Below are positions 23,614 to 30,104 of a DNA stretch of 30,104 nucleotides, piece by piece. How positions within the stretch are numbered: position 1 is the stretch's first letter; each line of letters starts with the position of its first letter. The DNA lies in NCBI GenBank assembly GCA_035633255.1, contig DASQFD010000145.1, positions 1-30,104 on the forward strand. The letters run 5' to 3'. The translations under genes were made by a program, and so were the position numbers. This stretch comes from DASQFD01 sp035633255. Its GTDB lineage: Bacteria > Actinomycetota > Actinomycetes > Actinomycetales > Dermatophilaceae. The notes below the pieces were generated by a model. The model saw only the letters and a program-made list of their open reading frames with translations. It was not told where the DNA came from and did no database searches.

Positions 23614-25653
23614 TCAGCCCTTGACGCGGACCGGGATGCTCACGGTCGTCCCCGTCGGGGAGGCGACCACGGTGAGCAGGACGGTGCGGGGCCGGTCGTC
23701 GGGCAGGATCCGCCCGGTCAGCTTGAACGACACCGTCGCGACACCGGTGCGCGCCGGCGGCGGGGGTGCCGGCACGGTCGTGGTCGTGATCGGCACGGTC
23801 TGCACGAAGCGCCCGTCGAGGTAGACCCGCGCCGAGGTGTTCGCGGGCGAGCCCAGGCTGGTCAGGTCGAATCCCTCGAGCCGGAACGTCGTCGCCTTGC
23901 CGTAGTTGACGGCCGTCGGCGTCGGCACGACGGCGACCCCGTGCGCGGTGAACTCCGGCGAGACCGGGCTTGTGGCGAGGAGGTGGTTGACGAACGCGTC
24001 GGTGTCGATGAGCCCGGAGTCGCGCAGACCGGTGCCGTCGCGGAACACCACGAAGTTGTCACCGCCCGCCGCGAGGAAGGAGTTGCTGGCCACCGTGTAG
24101 GTCCGGGCGCGGTCGATCGGCGCCCCGTCCACCACCACCGAGGTGATCCGCGAGCCGGCCGGACGGGCCGGGTCGTAGGTGTAGGTGACGTTGCGCGACA
24201 GCCCGAGCGCGAGGTAGGACCGCTGGGCGCCCTGCGGCTGCCACTGCTGCTCGAGCAGGGTGACGAGCTGGGCGCCGGTGAGGTCCACCGTCTGCAGGGT
24301 GTTCGCGAACGGGTTGACGCTTGCCGCCTCCGCGTAGGTCACCTCGCCGGGCGCCTCGGACCCGGAGGGGGCGTAACGGAGCTCGGCCCGCAGGCCGCCC
24401 GGGTTCTGGACCCCGATGTCGGCGCCGCTGCGTCCGGGCGCGTCGAGCGCGTCCAGCCAGATCTGGGCGCTCAGGTCGCCCAGGGTGGACTCCCGGGTCC
24501 GGTCGTCCCGCGTCGCGCCGGTGAACGCGGTCGTGATGTCCGCGGTGACGCGACCGATGACCCGGCTGCCGACCACCTTCGCCTGCGCCACGGCGGTGTC
24601 GACGACCGACTTCGCCGCGACGTACTGCGGGTCGGTCGCACAGGCAGCGGTGGGAGCGGGAGGCGTCGACGGCGTCGGGATGTTCTGCACGGTGTACTGC
24701 TCGAGCCGCTTCGTGGCGGGGTCGAACCCGAGGGAGACCTGCCCGAGCAGCGACGCGTACGACGCCGCCTGGAGGATCGGCCGGGTTCCCGTGCCGCCGG
24801 GGACGGGACCGTCCCACGCGTACTGCTTGTGGGTGTGGCCGGTGAAGATGGCCGACACCTTGGCGGAGGTCTTGGTGACGATGTCGGCGAACGGGCCGCC
24901 CGCCGCGACCTCCTCGGCCAGCGTGGCACCCTCGGGTGCGCCGTCCGAGGCGCCCTCGTGGTACTCCGCCACCAGCACGTCGGCCTCGCCGTTGGCCTCG
25001 CTCCCGTCGGTCAGCCGGTCCGCCACCCGGTTCACGGCAGCCACCGGGTCCCCGAAGTCGAGCCCGCTCACCCCGGTCGGCGTCACCAGCGACGGCGTCT
25101 CCGGGGTCACCGCGCCGATGATCCCGACGCGCAGCCCGCTCACGGTCCGCACGGCGTACTCCGGGAGCGCCGGCGTCGTCGTGCCGCGCTGGTAGACGTT
25201 CGCCCCGAGGTAGGGGAAGTCCGCGAGTCCGTCCACCCGGCCGGTCAGGTCGCCGAAGCCCTGGTCGAACTCGTGGTTGCCCACGGCCGACGCCGCGAGC
25301 TGCAGCGCGTCGAGGTACTCGATCGTCGGCTCGTCCCGCTGGCTCGCCGACGTGAACGGCGTCGCGCCGATGTTGTCCCCCGCCGAGAGGAAGAGCGTCG
25401 AGCCCTCACCGAGCCGGGCCTTCGCGGTCTCCACCGAGCAGGCGAACGACAGCCCCAGGTCGCCGGTGTTGTTGGTGTCGATCCGCCCGTGGAAGTCGTT
25501 GATGTTGAGGAGGTTCACCGCCGTCAGCGAGGGGTCGAGCGACCCGGTCCCCATGTTGGTGGCGGCCTGTGCCGTCCCCACCCCGGTGACCGCTGCGGCC
25601 AGCACCGTCCCCACCCCGGCCGTCCCGGCCACGAACCGACGAACGCGTCCCAT
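23614..25653 (-). CDS. Secreted 5'-nucleotidase / UshA-like metallophosphoesterase
   Basis: A 679-residue exported enzyme that removes phosphate from nucleotides or nucleotide sugars outside the cell. ATG 25653 begins a typical signal peptide: MGRVRRF, a hydrophobic stretch (VAGTAGVGTVLAAAVTGVG) and the cleavage site TAQA-A near residue 30. The metallophosphoesterase domain follows with NINDFHGRID (metal-binding Asp and His), SAGDNIGATPF, AVGNHEFDQG (the catalytic NHE), VAEYHEG and TGHTHKQYAW. The 5'-nucleotidase C-terminal domain has QNPGGLRAEL, NPFANTLQTVDL and ASNSFLAAGGDNF, which bind the base. The last 80 residues form an extra beta-rich, Ig-like domain ending at IPVRVKG, perhaps for attachment to the wall. 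No LPXTG is seen. The leader contains GAGGGG seven bases before ATG. Confidence 0.92.
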   Translation of the reverse strand: MGRVRRFVAGTAGVGTVLAAAVTGVGTAQAATNMGTGSLDPSLTAVNLLNINDFHGRIDTNNTGDLGLSFACSVETAKARLGEGSTLFLSAGDNIGATPFTSASQRDEPTIEYLDALQLAASAVGNHEFDQGFGDLTGRVDGLADFPYLGANVYQRGTTTPALPEYAVRTVSGLRVGIIGAVTPETPSLVTPTGVSGLDFGDPVAAVNRVADRLTDGSEANGEADVLVAEYHEGASDGAPEGATLAEEVAAGGPFADIVTKTSAKVSAIFTGHTHKQYAWDGPVPGGTGTRPILQAASYASLLGQVSLGFDPATKRLEQYTVQNIPTPSTPPAPTAACATDPQYVAAKSVVDTAVAQAKVVGSRVIGRVTADITTAFTGATRDDRTRESTLGDLSAQIWLDALDAPGRSGADIGVQNPGGLRAELRYAPSGSEAPGEVTYAEAASVNPFANTLQTVDLTGAQLVTLLEQQWQPQGAQRSYLALGLSRNVTYTYDPARPAGSRITSVVVDGAPIDRARTYTVASNSFLAAGGDNFVVFRDGTGLRDSGLIDTDAFVNHLLATSPVSPEFTAHGVAVVPTPTAVNYGKATTFRLEGFDLTSLGSPANTSARVYLDGRFVQTVPITTTTVPAPPPPARTGVATVSFKLTGRILPDDRPRTVLLTVVASPTGTTVSIPVRVKG

Positions 25654-25776
25654 CCCCACACCCCTCGACGTGGCCGTCCCGGACCGCACGCCGGCACCTA
25701 TCGCCCCGATGCTTCCCTAGCCCAGCGGCAAGGGCAAGGGCACCCGTCCCGGGCGCCCCCTGACGGTGGCCGGTGC

Positions 25777-25782
25777 CACGAT
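25777..25782 (+). promoter_or_regulatory. -10-like element of the SCP-like gene (leaderless spacing)
   Basis: CACGAT matches TANNNT except for the first base and ends exactly 6 bases before ATG 25789, with no Shine-Dalgarno between. It lies in the 135-base divergent gap to the nucleotidase gene. Confidence 0.35.
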
Positions 25783-25788
25783 GGGGCT

Positions 25789-26178
25789 ATGCCGTCCCGC
25801 CGCCGAGTGCCCCCCGCCGCCGGCCGTGCCGCGGTCGCCGCCTGGCTGGCCGACCCCGCGGGGGCGCCCGCGGAGGAGGTCGCGCGGGCCGTGCGCTTCA
25901 CCCTCGAGGAGCTCGCCGCCCGTGCCCCCGGCCGGAGCACCGAGGTGCGCGTCCCGCCGATCGGCGCGGTGCAGTGCGTCGCGGGCCTGACCCACCGGCG
26001 CGGGACCCCCCCGAACGTCGTCGAGACCGACGCCGCGACGTGGCTGGAGCTCGCCACGGGGGTCCTGGGGTGGGACGCCGCCTTCGACGCGGGGCGCCTG
26101 CAGGTGAGCGGCACCCGGGCCGACCTGACGGCATACCTCCCCCTGGCCGGGCACGCGCACGAGGGGAGCCGGGCGTGA
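25789..26178 (+). CDS. Sterol carrier (SCP2-like) family protein
   Basis: A 129-residue soluble protein of the small actinobacterial sterol-carrier family. After a Pro/Arg-rich start, it has an alpha/beta core: EEVARAVRFTLEELAARAPGRSTEVRVPPIGAVQCV, then HRRGTPPNVVETDAATWLELATG and the closing strand GRLQVSGTRADLTAYLPL. The phrase RGTPPNVVETD is typical of this group. Family knowledge: SCP2 folds bind lipids or fatty acyl chains, but the role of these small actinobacterial proteins is unknown. In Streptomyces and relatives a homologue is found shortly upstream of purF, as here. The TGA overlaps the next GTG (GTGA), so it is translationally coupled to the LLM oxidoreductase. Confidence 0.85.
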   Translation: MPSRRRVPPAAGRAAVAAWLADPAGAPAEEVARAVRFTLEELAARAPGRSTEVRVPPIGAVQCVAGLTHRRGTPPNVVETDAATWLELATGVLGWDAAFDAGRLQVSGTRADLTAYLPLAGHAHEGSRA

Positions 26179-27053
26179 GCGGGGTCCGGCACGGGCTGAC
26201 CATCCTCCCCGAGCACCCGTGGCGCGAGGCGGCGCCGATGTGGCGGGCGGCCGAGGACATGGGCTTCGCACACGCGTGGACCTACGACCACCTCGTGTGG
26301 TCCGGCCTGCAGAGCCACCCGTGGTTCGGGGCCGTCCCCACGCTGGCCGCCGCCGCGACGGTGACCCGCCGGATCCGGCTGGCGACCTTCGTCTCCTCCC
26401 CGAACTACCGGCACCCCTACACCTTCGCCCGGGACGTCCTCGCGCTCGACGACATCTCGGACGGGCGCTTCCTGTGCGGGCTCGGCACCGGCGGCACCCT
26501 GGACTCCGGCATCCTCGGCGCCGACCTGAGCACCAAGCAGCGGGTCGACCGGTTCCACGAGTTCGTGCCGCTGCTCGACCGGCTGCTGCGCGAGGACCAC
26601 GTCGAGCACGCGGGGGAGTGGTACGCCGCGCGGGACGCCCGCACCCTGCCGGGCCCGGTGCGCCACCGCGTGCCGTTCGTCATCGCGGCGAACGGCCCCC
26701 GGTCCCTGCGGCTCGCCGCCCGCTTCGGCGAGGGCTGGGTGACCACCGGGCCGGGCGTCGACGACCTCGACGCGTGGTTCCGGGCCGTGGGGGCGCTCGG
26801 TGAGGACTTCACCGAGGCGGTGGCGGAGGAGGGGCGCGCCGACGCGGGCGTGCGGCGCTACCTCTCGCTGGACGCCTCGCCGTGCTTCTCCCTGGAGTCG
26901 GTCGGCCGCTACGAGGAGATGGCGGGGCGGGCGGCCGGGCTGGGCTTCACCGACGTCATCACCCACTGGCCGCGGCCCGAGGGACCGTATGCCGGGTCCA
27001 CCGCCGTGCTCGAGGCGGTCGCCGCCGGCTTCGTGCAGGCCGGAGCGGGCTGA
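26175..27053 (+). CDS. LLM-class F420-dependent (luciferase-like) oxidoreductase
   Basis: A 292-residue TIM-barrel oxidoreductase of the luciferase-like monooxygenase class, which in actinobacteria usually uses coenzyme F420 or FMN. Seen are the first strand and helix GLTILPEHPWREAAPMWRAAEDMGFAHAW, the strand TRRIRLATFVSSPNYRHPYTFARDVLALDDISDGRF followed by CGLGTGG, and the later PFVIAANGPRSLRLAARFGEGWVTTGP. These fit the conserved phosphate and cofactor-binding loops of the family. The substrate is unknown. It starts at GTG 26175, overlapping the SCP-like stop by four bases. The short gap to the next gene (27 bases) contains a separate -10 candidate. Confidence 0.88.
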   Translation: MSGVRHGLTILPEHPWREAAPMWRAAEDMGFAHAWTYDHLVWSGLQSHPWFGAVPTLAAAATVTRRIRLATFVSSPNYRHPYTFARDVLALDDISDGRFLCGLGTGGTLDSGILGADLSTKQRVDRFHEFVPLLDRLLREDHVEHAGEWYAARDARTLPGPVRHRVPFVIAANGPRSLRLAARFGEGWVTTGPGVDDLDAWFRAVGALGEDFTEAVAEEGRADAGVRRYLSLDASPCFSLESVGRYEEMAGRAAGLGFTDVITHWPRPEGPYAGSTAVLEAVAAGFVQAGAG

Positions 27054-27068
27054 GGGCCGCGGGCGACG

Positions 27069-27074
27069 TACCGT
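27069..27074 (+). promoter_or_regulatory. -10 element of the small membrane protein gene, leaderless spacing
   Basis: TACCGT ends exactly 6 bases before GTG 27081 and is identical in sequence and spacing to the purD element at 14516. No Shine-Dalgarno sequence lies between. Confidence 0.5.
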
Positions 27075-27080
27075 GGTGCG

Positions 27081-27329
27081 GTGGCAACCCCCTCGACGCC
27101 GTCCCGCTCCCCGAACTTCCTGCGCTTCATCCTCACCGGCGCGGTGCTCGGCTTCGCCATCGGCAGCTTCCTGTCCGTGAGCGGCCTGCTCGCCGACGAG
27201 GACGGCTCCCTGGCCCAGCAGGCGAACTACTCCTCGGCTGCCGGCTGGGGCTTCGTCGGGGCGCTCGGGGCCATGCTGGGAGCCATCGCCTTCGCCCTGC
27301 TCGCCGTGCTGCTCGACCGGCGCCGCTGA
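27081..27329 (+). CDS. Small two-helix membrane protein, unknown function
   Basis: An 82-residue protein. After a Ser/Pro/Arg-rich start (MATPSTPSRSPNFLRF) it has a first membrane helix ILTGAVLGFAIGSFLSVSGLL, a short acidic loop ADEDGSLAQQANYSS, a second helix GWGFVGALGAMLGAIAFALLAVLL and a positive tail DRRR. I do not recognise a named family with certainty; similar small proteins are annotated as hypothetical in actinobacteria close to purF. The charge pattern suggests both ends are cytoplasmic. It starts with GTG right after a TACCGT element and lies 78 bases before purF, so its transcript may read into purF. Confidence 0.75.
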   Translation: MATPSTPSRSPNFLRFILTGAVLGFAIGSFLSVSGLLADEDGSLAQQANYSSAAGWGFVGALGAMLGAIAFALLAVLLDRRR

Positions 27330-27407
27330 CCGGGCGGGCCGCCCGCGGGGGGTGGGCACTGGCGGGAGCACCCGGCATACCCCTGCTGCTGTGGGAGACT
27401 GGGGCGC

Positions 27408-28982
<1,575 letters not shown>

Positions 28983-29016
28983 GCGCTCGCGCCGGTCGCG
29001 CCGGGCCCCGACCCGC

Positions 29017-29144
29017 GGGCTGCGGACCCGCGGGGGGAGGTGATCGGGGACCGCGGTGGGGTCGGGTTTCACCTCGACCCGGGTGCGGTCCCGCGGGGTG
29101 GAGGTGATCGGGGACCGTGGTGGGGTCGGGTTTCACCTCGACCC
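29017..29144. repeat. 64-bp direct duplication with terminator-like hairpins, downstream of purF
   Basis: Two copies lie head to tail (about 29017-29080 and 29081-29144). Bases 29036-29080 and 29100-29144 match over 45 bases with one difference (C 29054, T 29118). Each copy carries a hairpin of GGGTCG against CGACCC, extended to GGGGTCG/CGACCCC in the second (29122-29145), around GGTTTCACCT. GAGGTGA and TCACCTC form a second, longer-range inverted pair in each copy. The 12-base sequence CGGGCCCCGACC flanks the pair on both sides. It occupies the convergent gap between purF and the minus-strand gene. Confidence 0.85.
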
Positions 29145-29145
29145 C
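29122..29145. terminator. Hairpin in the second copy of the 64-bp duplication
   Basis: GGGGTCG (29122-29128) pairs with CGACCCC (29139-29145), with two further G-C pairs possible inside. It is 12 bases from the end of the minus-strand gene and about 140 bases after purF, so it could stop transcription from either side. Confidence 0.45.
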
Positions 29146-29157
29146 CGGGCCCCGACC

Positions 29158-30104
29158 TCAGGCGCTGCGGCGGCGACCGAGGCGCGCGAAGTACCCGGCG
29201 CAGATCTGGTCGAGGTAGGCCTGCGGCTGGAGGCGCCACCCGAGGAGTGACACCCGCAGCACGAGCTCGTCGCCGAGTGACACGGCGTTCTGGCGGAGGT
29301 CGTCCAGCATCCCCTGCAGTCCCGAGACGTGGCCGGAGCCGTCGACCTCGACGACCAGGCCCGCCTCCTCCCACTCGAGGTCGAGGTACGCCGTGCCGCC
29401 CGGCAGCCGTCGCACCGCCTGGCGCCGTGGCTCGGGGAGGCCCCGGCGGCGACAGCCCTCGACGAGGTCCAGCTCCCCCAGGGAGTGCGCCCCGTCGACG
29501 ATGTCGCTCGCCAGCACGCCGACCAGGGCGCGGCGGTTGCGACCCGGCGCCGCCCGAACCACCTCGACGAGCTGGGCGCCCGTGACGATCCGCTGCTGGA
29601 CGGGCATCGCGAGCACCAGCGCCGCCTGCCGGTCGGTGCTCGCCCAGTGTGCGGCGCGTACGGCGGCCACCGCCGGGCGGACCCGTGGCACACCGTTGGT
29701 CAGCACCTCGTCGGGCAGGCGTCTGACCACCTTGTGCAGCCGGACACCGTCGACCGCCCTCACCCGCGCCGTGTGCCGGACCGAGACGTGCAGCTCGCCG
29801 TCGGCGTACCCCCTCAGCCCGGCCGCATCGAGGGCGGTGGCGCCATCGAGCGCCGCGACGTCGAGCCCGACCTCCCAGACCGCGCGCCATCTCGACGCCT
29901 CGGTGCCGAGCGGCCCGGTGTGCACGCCGACGGTCTGTATGCCGTGCAGGCGCCAGCGCTCGGCCGCCACCTCGCGGCGGATCATGCGGTGGTCGACGGC
30001 CAGGGCCCTCAGCTCCTCGCGGGACAGCACACCGTCGTGGGGTTCCGCCGCCTCGCGCGCCCGCCTGCGCAGCTGCGCGGCACGCGCTCGCGGTGCGGTC
30101 TGCT
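29158..30104 (-). CDS. AbiEi-like / DUF559 (Vsr-fold) domain protein, possibly 5'-truncated
   Basis: From GTG 30030 the protein has 290 residues, but the same frame stays open to the window edge (for example REAAEPHDG before the GTG), so the start may lie outside. The N-terminus (LSREELRALAVDHRMIRREVAAERW) fits the winged-helix domain of AbiEi-type antitoxin-like proteins. The C-terminal 80 residues (GTAYLDLEWEEAGLVVEVDGSGHV, then DDLRQNAVSLGDELVLRVS) fit the DUF559 endonuclease-like fold, with the D..E.DG..H acidic pattern of Vsr relatives. Such fusions are abundant in actinobacteria and their function is unknown; a paired toxin is not visible here. One of the GTATGCCG motifs lies in it and creates a rare ATA isoleucine codon. 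Confidence 0.75.
   Translation of the reverse strand, partial: QTAPRARAAQLRRRAREAAEPHDGVLSREELRALAVDHRMIRREVAAERWRLHGIQTVGVHTGPLGTEASRWRAVWEVGLDVAALDGATALDAAGLRGYADGELHVSVRHTARVRAVDGVRLHKVVRRLPDEVLTNGVPRVRPAVAAVRAAHWASTDRQAALVLAMPVQQRIVTGAQLVEVVRAAPGRNRRALVGVLASDIVDGAHSLGELDLVEGCRRRGLPEPRRQAVRRLPGGTAYLDLEWEEAGLVVEVDGSGHVSGLQGMLDDLRQNAVSLGDELVLRVSLLGWRLQPQAYLDQICAGYFARLGRRRSA

Noticed and set aside
22999..26178. Very long plus-strand frame running antisense to the spermidine-synthase-like and nucleotidase genes
   Set aside because: Only its last 390 bases (from 25789) are real, encoding the SCP-like protein. The earlier part is an antisense shadow.

Overview
The window is about 30 kb of very GC-rich DNA (roughly 73-74% G+C by eye). 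Codons end almost entirely in G or C, GTG starts are common, and there is an actinobacterial gene neighbourhood: fba - DUF3151 - purA, then purD - purC - purL - SCP-like - purF. The organism is an actinomycete. I would guess Micrococcales, near the Intrasporangiaceae or Ornithinimicrobium group, but that placement is inference. I see no tRNA, rRNA, insertion sequence, prophage or CRISPR array.

Layout. 1-2538: the end of a Gfo/Idh/MocA oxidoreductase, then a two-gene ABC-2 export system. 2557-4032 (minus): a DedA membrane protein and an SRPBCC protein. 4062-7520 (plus): four genes joined by 4-base start/stop overlaps (hydratase, TrmH-type RNA methyltransferase, GH32 fructosidase, GNAT acetyltransferase), closed by a strong hairpin. 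7618-10522: class II aldolase, DUF3151 and PurA. 10592-14104 (minus): a HelD-like helicase and a LuxR-type regulator. 14528-21318: purD, purC and a single-chain purL. 21322-27329: a ClC channel, a spermidine-synthase-like protein and a secreted 5'-nucleotidase (both minus), an SCP-like protein, an LLM oxidoreductase and a small membrane protein. 27408-28982: purF. 29158-end (minus): an AbiEi/DUF559-type protein that runs off the window.

How the genes fit together. Five enzymes of de novo purine synthesis are present: PurF (step 1), PurD (step 2), PurL (step 4), PurC (SAICAR synthesis) and PurA (AMP branch). They are all on the plus strand but separated by unrelated genes. PurL is the large form with a built-in glutaminase domain and sits where many actinomycetes carry purS-purQ-purL. 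A secreted 5'-nucleotidase between purL and purF could supply salvaged nucleosides.

The gene content is mostly ordinary; the unusual signals are at the DNA level. (1) The heptamer GTATGCC or its complement occurs 22 times, nearly always as GTATGCCG, and accounts for most TAT/ATA trinucleotides in the window. (2) Short tandem repeats with clean periods (11, 12, 15, 16, 18, 21 and 64 bp) are concentrated around the purine genes, both between and inside coding sequences. (3) Several genes have a TANNNT-like element exactly 6 bases before the start codon, which suggests leaderless transcripts. Start codons, promoters and terminators were judged by eye; no searches were run.
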